Source: Cristatella mucedo (taxonomy: Eukaryota > Bryozoa > Phylactolaemata > Cristatellidae). From it: a DNA stretch of 64,000 nt. The notes beneath the pieces are model-generated. The model was given only the letters and a program-made list of their open reading frames with translations, made no database searches and was not told the DNA's origin. The stretch spans positions 1,642,501 to 1,706,500 of the forward strand of contig WPIO01000052.1 in the NCBI GenBank assembly GCA_009760855.2. The letters run 5' to 3'. The position numbers and the translations under genes were made by a program. This document shows, one piece after another, positions 16,563 through 27,083 of this stretch (positions are counted from its first letter, which is position 1; every line of letters begins with the position of its first letter).

Positions 16563-16954
16563 CGGCTGGCAAGCTTGGGGTCAGTTGAGGTCGTCGCGTG
16601 CGCCGGTGTTAGTCGTCGGCGACGCTGTCTGCTGCTCCAGAGGGAGACCTCTGAAATGGTTGAAGAAACCGGTTCACCGGCCTCGTCATCGCTTAGGTCG
16701 GCAGCAAATTTATAGAGGCTAGCATTGAGGCTAGCATTGTCGAAAGAAGACGCACGTTTAAGCAGACGTGCCCCCATGACTTTTTCGAATAGTCCTCACG
16801 AGAATGTCAGCTGTGAATGGCTGATGGTCAACCAAAGGCGTGGGGGTACTTCGGGGTTCAGCCAAAGTGCGGGGGGGGGGGGGGTACCTACTGTTCGGTC
16901 AACGACTCAAACACACACCCACCAGCACCGAAACAAGTCATTAGGCCATGGCAG

Positions 16955-17560
16955 CAGCTGGTGATTAATATGGCTGCCAGGCTAGTCAACACATTGCAGA
17001 GGCTCCACTGTGTGTCTCCTTTGCTGCTAAAGGAACTGCGATGGCTCCCGATTGATGAATGGATTGATGGCTCCCGATTGATGAATGGATAGGGGGTCAA
17101 GTTCTTCCACTGACCCATACTGCCTGCCACGGCTTGGTTCCTTCGTACCTAGCCGCACAGCTGCACCAGTTTCAGCCTTCGCGAGCTCTCTGGTCCTCAA
17201 TGGACATTAAATTAGCTGTCCCATTTCTATGGTTCAAGACCAGTGGCGACACAAGCTTTTGCTCTGCAGGTCCCACACCACTTCCGCGATTCTTACGCAG
17301 CGACACGTACCGTCTCCTGGCGCCGACTGTGGCGCATCCTTTCCAGCTGTCCGGAGCTGCTAATGCTACATGCTTTCTCGACTATCCTGCTGGCTCAGCT
17401 TGGCTTCTCACTTTCTCTTGGCTGCGTGAGATTAAGTCTGCTGGCTACTGCATGCATACCGAAAGCCGCTCCGGCTTTGTCTGCGATATAGAAACCTCGC
17501 CGGCGTAAGACCCACTCAGTCTTCGTGGCTTTGTGAAGTCACAGATGGAGATACGCCACC
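16955..17560 (+). mobile_element. LINE-B fragment: C-terminal coding remnant and 3' segment
   Basis: Broken frames encode ARLVNTLQRLHCVSPLLLKELRWLPI and, further on, HGLVPSYLAAQLHQFQPSRAL…KTSGDTSFCSAGPT, the C-terminal pattern of CR1/L2-group LINEs but different in sequence from LINE-A. A 26-base tandem duplication (17041-17092) interrupts it. From about 17302 it continues into a non-coding segment that recurs at 38.7 and 40.1 kb and ends near GCTTTGTGAAGTCACAGATGG at 17528-17548. Confidence 0.7.
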
Positions 17561-17569
17561 GTAGATTGT

Positions 17570-18650
17570 CATCGCGAGACACAGTCTTGGCTTATGCCGA
17601 TGACACTCAGCTCTAAATATCCTCTCAAGTATTCTACGCCCAGTTCAGCATCGCAGTCACTTAGTTCCCTCACATCCCGAACCCTACGACGTTCGTATAT
17701 GAATGGCCATTAACTTCCTGAAGCTTAATGACAATGTGACAAGCCCTATTGTTATGGGCAAGCCTGATGTCATCCTCAAGCTGGATCAAACTCTGCCTCA
17801 AGATTGATTCATCTAGCGTCACTCCAGTGACGTCTGCCCGCAATCTGGGTGAGCAACTCCAAATCGACTCGTCTTTGGCTAAGCGCATTGCCTCAGCAGT
17901 CAAGTCGGCCTACTTTCAGCTGAAGAACATTGCGAAAGTCGGGGTCTACCTAGACAAGGCTACAGCACCCTAGCTAGCACACGAGTTTATGACATTACGT
18001 CTAAATTACTGCGACTCTCTTTATTCACGACTTCCGGCCAGAGCCCTTAACCCCTCGCAGCTAATGTCAAACTCACCAGCTCGGCTGGTCTGCCGTCAAC
18101 AGAGTAGGTGCAATACCATACGACCTCTTGTCGGAGCTTCACCGGCTCCCTAGAAAGCATTTGATCGACTTCAAGACCACCTGTCTGGCTTACGGGTCGC
18201 TTCACTCGCTTGTAGCAACCTTGACCTGTCCGATCTGTTTACTCACCAAGTGTGCGCTCGAATCACTCGCTCCTCTGCTTCCGGTCATCTCCTGCCCCTC
18301 ACACTAACTTGAAATTTTTGCTGGTCGGACCTTCAGTTCCCTTGCACTGAAAGTGTGAAACCCGCTTCCGGCTTGTGTCGTCTGCAACGACTTTGCATCC
18401 TCTTTTTCAAGTCTCAGCTAAAGACGCATCCGTTGCAGTCAGTATTCCCTGCGACGAGCAGCGCACCTCCCCCCCCCCCCAGCGAACTCGTCTTCGGTTC
18501 GTTCGTGTAGGCTTTGCCCGCTTTACGGTGGGACTGCGGTGCCGAAGCCAGCGTAGCGAGCTCGGGACAGTATGTGTGAAGTGCCTAGAGAAAAAAAGAG
18601 ATTAAGTGCTATTCTAGAGAGGGCTGTGAAAATGTGCTAGTTTAATTATT
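17570..18650 (+). mobile_element. Old LINE fragment related to LINE-A, heavily decayed
   Basis: YADDTQL is encoded at 17593 but followed at once by a stop. Downstream the equivalents of INFLKLNDN, VMGKPDVI, SARNLG and SAVKSAYFQLKNIAKV can be read in broken frames, then a degraded C-terminal domain to about 18440. A tail resembling the LINE-A hairpin (GTGCCTAGAG… at 18574) follows. Many stops and frameshifts; it is an old insertion or a sister family of LINE-A. Confidence 0.75.
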
Positions 18651-19339
18651 ACCAAGTAGACTCCTTTTGCGCACACACTTCGGCGGTTCCACCGTCCTGG
18701 GTTCTCACGCGCTGCGCAACAAACGACGCCTATTCGGCGAAGGAGGATTCGTTAGTCCGAAGCTCAGCAGCTTTCTGCAGGATTCTGAAAGAAAGACGCC
18801 TCCGCAGCCGTTTTGAGTTTGAGCGAGTGCAAACGTTGGGGGAGGGAGGGGGGCGAATTGGCTCCGCCTCGTTGGGCGATGCATGCAAGCGAGAGATGTC
18901 GTGTCGGAGGACGCAGCTGCTGCTGTGGATGATAAGAGAGAGCTGCCGAAGCTGCTCTAACGCCACCGACGAGCTGCTCTGCACGCGACATAGAAGCTGA
19001 AGCTGAACCCCCGGAGGCTCCCGCAGCTTCAGTGCTCCGTCAGCGGCTCCGTCTGTTGCAACGGCGAACGCTCCTCTGGCGCCGGGTACGCTCGTTGCTG
19101 CGACGCCAGAGCTCGGGGGGCGGAACTTTGTTTTTTTATAATCTTTCTTCGCATTCCCAACAATTTCGAGGCCCCTTATCAGCTAGCGAATATCGGCCTG
19201 GGCATATCTACCGGGCATTTATAGTCGGGGCCTCCGGTGCTGTGTATCAGTCTTCGTCTGTGTAGATGCATGCTTACACTGCGCCTGCTGCTTTCGAATT
19301 TTACCACCAATTATTTGGTAGAGCTTTCTATACAGCATC
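18651..19339. other. No gene seen
   Basis: Unique-looking DNA between LINE pieces; nothing recognised. Confidence 0.5.
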
Positions 19340-19411
19340 TGTAAAGTGCATAGAAAGAGGCTCAGTTCTCCGAGGGCGCTATGCAAACGTCTTATTATTA
19401 TTATTATTAAC
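19340..19411 (+). mobile_element. LINE-A/SINE-A type 3' tail
   Basis: GTAAAGTGCATAGAAAGAG…GAGGGCGCTATG followed by an ATT repeat at 19391-19409. Too short to tell whether a LINE or a SINE generated it. Confidence 0.7.
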
Positions 19412-19927
19412 TGGTAAGTTAGCTTTATTACTATTCAATTTGAGACAGTTTTGCCATCAAACTACGCATGTCAGCAATGCAAGCAGTGAGAGAGTTGATT
19501 GAGTTTGAGGTGCAGGCAGGCAGGAGGGCATCAACGCAGAGGTCCAGCTGTGTCTACTACGTGAAAATGAAGGCCAGATTGTGGTTGACGATTCCCTCTC
19601 TAAGTATAAATTGAGCCCAGAAGGGAGTCACGTGCAGGTTCTTGGGTTACCCCGTAGTTTAGAGGGTCCCAAGATGACCGTTGCCCGTTGACAGAAATAC
19701 TAGGAAGTCTCACACTGGACTAGGACCTAAGCTAGCGAAAGCTGATATGAGAGGCATTCAATAAGGACTTGGTGATCATTAGGTGATCAAACGCCGCCGC
19801 AAGGTAGTGCAAAACAAGCAGAGCAAGCAAGCAGATTCGACCTGGCCCAAGCAGCAGGCCCCCCTCGGTCAGCGAGCTCGCACTGTCCGCTGCCCGTCGC
19901 CTCACCACCAGGCACGGCGGGCAGCCA
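19412..19927. other. No gene seen
   Basis: Unique-looking DNA directly upstream of the LINE-A truncation point. Confidence 0.5.
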
Positions 19928-20643
19928 TTGAAACCCAAGTTGGTCCATGCATTCGTGACATCTCGTCTCGACTTCTGCAACTCACTGCTTACTGGCCTAC
20001 CAGCATGTGCGATCAGGCGATTGCAGCTGGTGCAAAACTCTGCAGCTAGGCTTGTCTGTCGTGAGCGTCGCAGTTGCCACATTACTCCACTTCTCGCCGA
20101 CCTGCACTGGTTACCAGTCAAGCAACGGATTGACTTCAAGGTTTTGTCGCTCACTTTTAGGTCTCTTCATTCTATGGCTCCAGCCTATCTTTCAGATATA
20201 CTACCCCATCAGGCAAAGCATCGTACCACTCGCTTTTCGGAATCCAACAGTCTAGAAATACCTCGTACAAACCTTAAATCCTTTGGAGACCGTGCATTTA
20301 GCTCGTATGCTCCCACAGCCTGGAACTCCCTCCCGACCTGCATCAGAACATCCCCTGACCTGACCACATTTAAAAGAAACTTAAAAACATACCTATTTAG
20401 GACAGCATTTAGTGGGTCCTTGTGATTCGTCCTCGATGTGCTTATGCGTGCTGACACCCATGCTGCCACTAACCACATTTGCATGTAACCCCTAACCATG
20501 TTATTCATTTTGTTTGTTTTTCAAGCATGATTTTACTTACTATTCTATTGCGTATCACTTTGCAGCAAATGTAAAGCGCCTAGAAAGAGATTAAGTTCTC
20601 TGAGGGCGCTTTATCAAGTGCAATATTATTATTATTATTATTA
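19928..20643 (+). mobile_element. LINE-A copy, 5'-truncated, C-terminal domain plus 3' UTR and tail
   Basis: Begins abruptly at the codons for [13 protein letters not shown] and stays open to 20425 (…[12 protein letters not shown]), then has the LINE-A 3' UTR, the terminal hairpin near 20574-20616 and an ATT repeat tail. Read side by side with the copy at 26348-27078 it differs at only a few per cent of positions, so both inserted recently. The 3' UTR here lacks one GCTGACCCTGTGCATG-type unit present in the other copy. Confidence 0.9.
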
Positions 20644-21982
20644 AACCTGCCCACACAACGCCGGCCGTGCTGGATTCGCTACTACGACACCCTGCCGGCG
20701 CACGCCGGCCGGCGCACGACGACCGCCGAGGACGGCTGAACTGGCCAACTGATTCCCCCGCTGTATTGATCCGCTTAAGACTCCCGGCGCCGCCGTTCTG
20801 TCCATTTTCATTTGCATCGAGTCGACCGCAGCCCGCTGCGCTATCCGGCCTACGGCAGCCGGTCCACTGCTCCGCTGTGACACTGACGCCGACGAGCTGA
20901 GCGGAGCGCCGACCCCTCCTCAGGGCTGCACTGCTCACTGTCCGCTTCGAAGAGAGTGGCCTCTTGAGCTCACTGCGCGGCGGCGAAAAGTATTCTATGA
21001 CGCGGCGGCGGCTGCGCGTCGGGCGTCCAGCAGTGCTGAGAAGCCGCCATTCGTTCGGCCGCTCGCGGCTCCGGTCGGCCGCCGGCCTACGGCCTGTGGG
21101 GCCGGCGAACACATTCATTCAGGCACCTCGCGCCTCTCGTGCGCGCTCGCTAGCCGCCAGACCGTACCGCGACCGTTGTCCTGCAGTCCAGCTTGACTTA
21201 TGCGCGTGCGCGGCAGAGGCGGCGGCGGCGCCTGCACGCCCAACTTCCCGCCCGCAGTTGCGTTTCGAAGCATGACCACTAGGACGAAGCGACACCTCCC
21301 TCGTGGGGTAGAAAATCGACAAGAAACTATACACGGATTGCAGTCAGAGACGGCCGGCGAAGGAACGATAGATCCGCCGTCCTCGTGCGGGTCTCGCGGA
21401 CTCTCGCCACTCCAACAGCAGTCCCTGCAGCAGGCAGCCAGCCAGCCTTCCAAGCCGTTTCGATCTGGACGCGGAGCTTGGCGCTATTTTACCGCTGACT
21501 CGTCAAACGTCCATCAACTGCGGCCACGCTTTGGCTCCGGCGGCTATCGCAGCAGCCGCGCTGCTGCGAAGTGGATAGCTAACGCTGCATCGCGATAGCG
21601 TGCCTTCTTTTTTCGTTTGCTCCCCGTTGTGCGACCTGCTATGCAGGAGCGCCGAGCCTCCAACGGCTGGGCTCCGCGGTGGAGTGCGACATGAAGCCCA
21701 GCCGTCGGTCTGCCGATCTGCGCTTCTGATCTGCCTGATTCCGATCTGATCTGCCGATCCTCGCTTCGTACCGGCTCTCGCGTACAGCAACGGCTGCTCC
21801 ACCGTCGATCCTCCGAGGGGACACTGCGGACGGCAGTGCACAATGACGTATCTTCTTGCAGCGGTCCTCCTAGCGCTACTATTTAGCTTAAGGCTGACCG
21901 GCTGCACTAGTCCGCCTAGCAATTTCGACGAACCCAGCAGCGGGGGGCGGTTGCAGAGTTGCCCGCCGGGCCGTTCGGACAA
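20644..21982. other. GC-rich DNA, no gene seen
   Basis: CpG-rich; the 175- and 191-codon minus-strand frames are Arg/Ser-rich and lack any recognisable domain. Confidence 0.5.
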
Positions 21983-22075
21983 ATAATATTTATAATAATA
22001 ATAATAATACACTCGATAAAGCACCCTCAGAGAACTTAATCTCTTTCTAGGCGCTTTACATTTGCTGCAAAGGGA
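21983..22075 (-). mobile_element. LINE-A terminal hairpin and tail only
   Basis: AAT repeat followed by the terminal hairpin and the GCTGCAAAGGG-type flank on the minus strand. Extreme 5' truncation leaves fewer than 100 bases. Confidence 0.8.
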
Positions 22076-23054
22076 CAAAGGCCGTAGCCTTCGTCGTGGC
22101 CTCTTGAGGTGTGAATTCAGCTCGGCCGAATGACGCGGCCGCTTTAGTCTGCGAAGCTACGATTTTACAACGGCTTCACCCATCAGCGAACCTGCGTTTT
22201 CGGGCCTCCACGAATAGCTTGCAGTCATTCGGCTACGGGCTCACCTCGGCCGCCGAAAACGAGGTCGTTTTTCCTTCAAGAAGCCACTGGCCAGATGCAG
22301 TTTGCGGGCCGCGCCCGCCTCTCAGCTCTCCGCTCCCAGCGCGCCGATAACTTCGTTGACGCGAAGTTGTGCGTCCTTCGCGGCTGAGCGTTTTCGGCTG
22401 AAGCTAGCGAGAACTCGTTGGAAGCGCGAAGCTTCAGGAGGCCAGAGTTGGCTTATCCTTATATGTCGTTAGTGTTATATGTTGCTATTATATGTTGTTA
22501 TTACATGTTGTTATTATATGCTGCTGTTTTTATATGTTGTTATGAGTTGGCTTATCCTTATATGAAAATAAATAAAATTCATTTGTTTAGCGCCTAAGTG
22601 AACTTCATCTCCATTCAGGCGCTTCGCATGCGCCGCGGGGCTCGAGCCCACAACCTCGGCTTGGGCTTGTTCGGGTGAGCACCTTAACCGCTGGGTCAAA
22701 CCAGCGTTAATTGGCCCTGGCTGCAGGCGCTCTAGGTTCATCCGACGCTGTTACATTGACCGGAGGCGAGGCGTGAGAGATGCTACCACCAATTTGCTCC
22801 CGTCGGTTGGCTACAGTCGGTCCCGAGACTGGCAATGCGCTTTGAATCTCCTCCAACATTGCCATTAATTGTATCGTCCGTAGACGTCTAGATTAGCTAT
22901 GGAGACGACGCTTTCCGACGATGCTGCTGCGAAATAATCATTATTTTCTTTCTCTCGGGAAAAGAGGCATCCGTCTGGATTGCTTCGTCGGCAAGTTTGG
23001 CTGAAGGTTCAACTTCATTGAGCATCTGCAGTTCAATTTTTACTAGGGTAGTAA
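22076..23054. other. No gene seen apart from a SINE-A copy
   Basis: Contains TTATATGTTG-type imperfect repeats at 22457-22540. Confidence 0.5.
22565..22706 (-). mobile_element. SINE-A copy, full length, diverged
   Basis: Minus strand: CTGGTTTGACCCAGCGGTTAAGG, then TGTGGGCTCGAGCCC and the shared tail (AAGCGCC…GGCGCTAAAC). An A/T-rich stretch follows the tail. Confidence 0.8.
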
Positions 23055-23270
23055 TATAATAATAATAATACACTTGATAAAGCCCCCTCAGAGAACTCAA
23101 TCTCTTTCTAGGCGCTTTACATTTGCTGCAAAGGGAAACGTGATTGAATGGTGAGTAATATCATGCTTGATAAACAACATGAATAACATGGTTAGGGGCG
23201 ACATGCACAGGGTCAGCATGCAAGTGTGGTTAGTGGCAGCATGCACAGTGTCAGCACGCAGGTTACTAAT
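23055..23270 (-). mobile_element. LINE-A 3' UTR and tail
   Basis: AAT repeat (tail on the minus strand), terminal hairpin (23073-23125) and the 3' UTR up to its GCTGACAC/GCATGC cluster, where the copy stops. It lies about 250 bases before the 14-bp minisatellite. Confidence 0.85.
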
Positions 23271-23516
23271 TCGCGCTGGACCGTGACCAGGGCCAAGACC
23301 GTGACCAGGGCCAAGACCATGACCATGACCTGACCATGACCACGACCTCTATTGGGGCTGCCAGTCATTATCAGCCGGCCAACAGCGAGCCTCGGCGGCC
23401 GACGGGTCTAAGCGTGCGACCTCGTCCGCAGAGCGAACGGCTTATTGCGATCGCTCCAATATCGCCTGGGCTAGCTCAGATCGTCTGCTGCGATCGCTGC
23501 GAGAAAGAAGCTCAGT

Positions 23517-23934
23517 CAGTAGCTGACCCTCAGTAGCTGACCCTCAGTAGCTGACCCTCAGTGGCTGACCCTCAGTAGCTGACCCTCAGTAGCTGACCCT
23601 CAGTAGCTGACCCTCAGTAGCTGACCCTCAGTAGCTGACCCTCAGTGGCTGACCCTCAGTGGCTGACCCTCAGTGGCTGACCCTCAGTGGCTGACCCTCA
23701 GTAGCTGACCCTCAGTAGCTGACCCTCAGTAGCTGACCCTCAGTAGCTGACCCTCAGTAGCTGACCCTCAGTAGCTGACCCTCAGTAGCTGACCCTCAGT
23801 AGCTGACCCTCAGTAGCTGACCCTCAGTAGCTGACCCTCAGTAGCTGACCCTCAGTAGCTGACCCTCAGTAGCTGACCCTCAGTAGCTGACCCTCAGTAG
23901 CTGACCCTCAGTAGCTGACCCTCAGTAGCTGACC
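23517..23934. repeat. Minisatellite, 14-bp unit, 30 copies
   Basis: Unit CAGTRGCTGACCCT in perfect register without indels; the last copy is cut to 12 bases. The only variation is A or G at position 5: units 4 and 10-13 carry G, all others A. Confidence 0.97.
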
Positions 23935-24069
23935 AACGACCCAGCGGTCGGCCAGCGATGGCAGGCCGGCATTCAGTGGGCGTACCGCATGCAGCATGCT
24001 GCAGCGACACCTGCGATTCAGTTGAGACTGTTCCGTGCGACATTGCTGAGCAAAGCAGCGAACGCCGGT

Positions 24070-24100
24070 GTCTCTCTCTCTCTCTCGCGCGCGCGCGCGG
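24070..24100. repeat. (TC)n(GC)n microsatellite
   Basis: TC units pass into GC units; the alternating purine-pyrimidine GC part could form Z-DNA. Confidence 0.9.
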
Positions 24101-24378
24101 CGCTCGCTGTGTGCGGCACTTCGACGACTGTAGGGCCTAGAACACGGCGATCACATTTGAGACACCCGAAGCCAAGGCAGCGGGTCCAATTCCGTCTGCC
24201 CGGACCGCGAGCCGAGTGCAGTGCGAGTCTGTACGCGCCACCGCCGCCCACAGGCGAGGCTAAGCAGCGGCCCAACGCGAGCTCATCTAGCAACGGACGG
24301 CGTCTCCTAGGAGCAGGTGGTTCGCCCTTTCACGCCGAGTTGGGCGCTCAGGTTACGCCGATCATTTCTAGAGAGCTG

Positions 24379-24645
24379 TCTTAAAACGCACCTGCTTATA
24401 ACAGCGTAAGCACAATCGAATGGTTAGCGGTAGCGTGCTCAATGACAGCAATAATAACATGGTTAGGGGTGACATGCACAGGATCAGCATGCAAGTGTGG
24501 TTAGTGGCAGCATGCACAGTGTCAGCGCCCGAACAAGCACAAGCTTACCACTTACCGTTTGGGCAATGCTTTCGGCGAAGCATCTGTAAAGCGCCTTGAA
24601 AGAGATTCAGTTCTCCGATGGCGTAACACAAATGCATTATTGTAA
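24379..24645 (+). mobile_element. LINE-A 3' end with an internal inverted segment
   Basis: 24380-24406 matches the LINE-A protein end in plus orientation (AAAACGCACCT…ACAGC). 24412-24533 is the LINE-A 3' UTR in minus orientation. 24580-24640 is the terminal hairpin and tail in plus orientation again. The simplest reading is one plus-strand copy whose 3' UTR was inverted in place. A SINE-A copy follows at 24679. Confidence 0.7.
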
Positions 24646-24678
24646 TCACTATTACGATTATGATTATTAATGTTAAAA

Positions 24679-24817
24679 AAATATAATTCATTTATATAGC
24701 GCCCCAAGAGAACTTAATCTCTATTCAGGCGCTTCACATATGCCTCGGGGCTCGAGCCCACGACCTCAGTCAGACCTTGGTCGGGGCGAGCACCTTAACC
24801 ACTAGACCAAACCAGCT
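24679..24817 (-). mobile_element. SINE-A copy, full length
   Basis: Minus strand: AGCTGGTTTGGTCTAGTGG start, B-box-like CGTGGGCTCGAGCCC, and a tail with AAGCGCC…AGAGATTAAG…GGGCGCTATATAAATG. The outer stem AGCGCC/GGCGCT is intact. This is the cleanest SINE-A copy in the window. Confidence 0.85.
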
Positions 24818-25293
24818 GTTATTGTTATTATTATAGGAAGCACTCTCCGCGATCGCCTCTGCTGGCTCTCGGTGAAGGCTCCGTAAAACGCCTCTCGCTT
24901 CGAGTCGCTTCGCACGCGTGCGAGACATTGCAGCCGGCTCCTTCTTCACGAGCCACCGCTATCAGCCATTCAAAAATTTAGCAGCGTCTCGATCAGGAGG
25001 GTACCGTTTCCTTTTTTTCGGCCCCTCCCTGCCAGAGAGGCGTAGAGCGCGTGCGCCCGAGACCACCTGCCAGCCCGCCCCCATCCGGAGCCGGTCGGAC
25101 GGCTCGCGCGCACGGCGCCGGCTGCTCGCGCGAGCTCGCTGCTCGCACGGACGCCGCCGCCGCCGCCCCCTTTCCCCCACGTATCCATCGTGCAGCCGAG
25201 GGCCGGCGTCGGACCGAGTAGCCGCGAGGACAAGTTCTCAGCGCTAGCCACAACGAGATAACACGGCCGAGGTCCGGAGAGCGCGAGAGTGAT

Positions 25294-25328
<35 letters not shown>

Positions 25329-25839
25329 CAAGGGAGCGGACCTTTGCTTGTCGATCCGTCAGGGAGGGAGGCCGCGGCGGTGGCAGCGGCGCCGCGGCCC
25401 TTGGCGGCAGCGGCCCTCGTGGGGCAGCAGCCGGCCTGATTGCTTTCGCTGAGGGCTGACCTCTCGGGCTAGCCGCCGCCGCCGCCGCCGCCGCCGCCGA
25501 GCTAATTTATTTGAGCGCGGCGAGCGCCGAGAGGTCAGTCGTCGCGCACAATCCTGCGCCTAATGGCGCCGAACGCGGTGCCACGCGTACGGCGATGCGA
25601 TCGAGCCGCAAGGCAACCTGCGACCGGCGGCATTCGGCGGCCGCTGGCGAGCGGCTTGTGCGCGCGCCGACGGAAGAGGCCGCGCATGACCGGCCGGCTA
25701 GCGGGCCCAACTATTCACCTTACTGGTCACGGACCGAACCGAGTGTGTGCGTGCACAGAGCGGCTGGCCGCCCGACACACCCCTCGCCCGACACCGGCGA
25801 GGTCGAGTTCTGGCCCCACCTGGTCTTAGTCAAACACGC
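24818..25839. other. CpG-dense DNA with CGG and GCC repeats
   Basis: Resumes beyond the LINE-A insertion at 27.1 kb, so it was probably one block with it. Frames are Ala/Arg-rich and unsupported. Confidence 0.5.
25294..25327. repeat. (CGG)n repeat
   Basis: Eleven perfect units in CpG-dense DNA; a GCC run of nine units follows at 25472-25499. Confidence 0.95.
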
Positions 25840-27052
25840 CAGCCAGTGGGTTGCGTCTTTATCGAATACCTCTGAAATATGGAGTACCTCAGGGCTCCGA
25901 GCTAGGTCCGATTCTTTTCACGGTTTATACTCTGCCTCTTGCTGATGTGATTGCCAAGTACAATCGAGGCTTTCACTTCTATGCGGATGACACTCAGTTG
26001 TACCTTTGCTTTGATCCCTCCCAGCCTTCGAGCACCTCAAATTCTCTCACTTGCTGCATGTATTGATGACATCTGCACATGGATGGCAGCAAATTTTCTA
26101 AAACTAAATGACGATCAAACTAACTTACTAGTTATGGGCAAACCCAGTGTGATTCAGAAATTGGAAAGGCTGACTCTCAAAATTGGCTCTGCCAGCATAT
26201 CTCCAGTTGAATCAGCTCGAAATCTAGGTGTCATATTCCAAAGCGACATCTCGTTAGACGACCACATCAGCTCCACAGTCAAATCTGCCTATTTTCAGCT
26301 TCATAACATTGCTAAAATTCGGGCTTGTTTAGATAAGGATACCTCGTCCAAGTTGGTCCATGCATTCGTGACATCCCGTCTCGACTTCTGCAACTCACTG
26401 CTTACTGGCCTACCAGCAAGTGCGATCAGGCGATTGCAGCTGGTGCAAAACTCTGCAGCTAGGCTTGTCTGTCGTGAGCGTCGCAGTTGCCACATTACTC
26501 CACTTCTCGCCGACCTGCATTGGCTACCAGTCATGCAACGGATTGACTTCAAGGTTTTGTCGCTCACTTTTAGGTCCCTTCATTCAATGGCTCCAGCCTA
26601 TCGGTCAGATATACTACCCCATCAGGCCAAGCATCGTACCACCCGCTTTTCGGAATCCAACAGTCTAGAAATACCTCATACGAACCTTAAATCCTTTGGA
26701 GACCGTGCATTTAGTTCATATGCTCCCAAAGCCTGGAACTGCCTCCCGACCTGCGTCAGAACATCCCCTGACCTGACCACATTTAAAAAGAACCTAAAAA
26801 CACACCTATTTAGGGCAGCATTTAGTGGGTGCCTGTGATTCGTCCTTGATGTGCTTATGCGTGCTGACACTGTGCATGCTGCCACTAACCACATTTGCAT
26901 GCTGACCCTGTGCATGTCACCCCTAACCATATTATTCATTTCGTTTGTTTTTCAAGCATGATTTTACTTACCATTCAATTGCATTTCACTTTACAGCAAA
27001 TGTAAAGCGCCTAGAGAGAGATTAAGTTCTCTGAGGGCGCTTTATCAAGTGA

Positions 27053-27078
<26 letters not shown>
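25840..27078 (+). mobile_element. LINE-A copy, CR1/L2-type, 5'-truncated, with RT palm and 3' tail
   Basis: A non-LTR retrotransposon fragment. The first frame carries [13 protein letters not shown] (25881 on) and the reverse transcriptase active-site motif YADDTQLYL (25980 on). It shifts frame near 26035-26045, and the second frame (to 26838) covers WMAANFLKLNDD, the thumb region and the C-terminus ending near TFKKNLKTHLFR. A roughly 200-base 3' UTR follows, then the hairpin AAAGCGCC...GGCGCTTT and an ATT repeat tail. The GVPQGS/YADDTQ pattern is typical of the CR1/L2 group. 5' truncation and the frameshift make it a dead copy. It sits inside CpG-dense DNA that resumes on both sides. Confidence 0.9.

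Positions 27079-27083
<5 letters not shown>

Noticed and set aside
16139-16777. Cys/Arg-rich frame on plus and Ala-rich frame on minus
   Set aside because: Both arise from the CTG/CCG repeat.
23517-23934. Regular short repeats suggesting a CRISPR array
   Set aside because: Units are contiguous without spacers and the genome is eukaryotic; it is a minisatellite.
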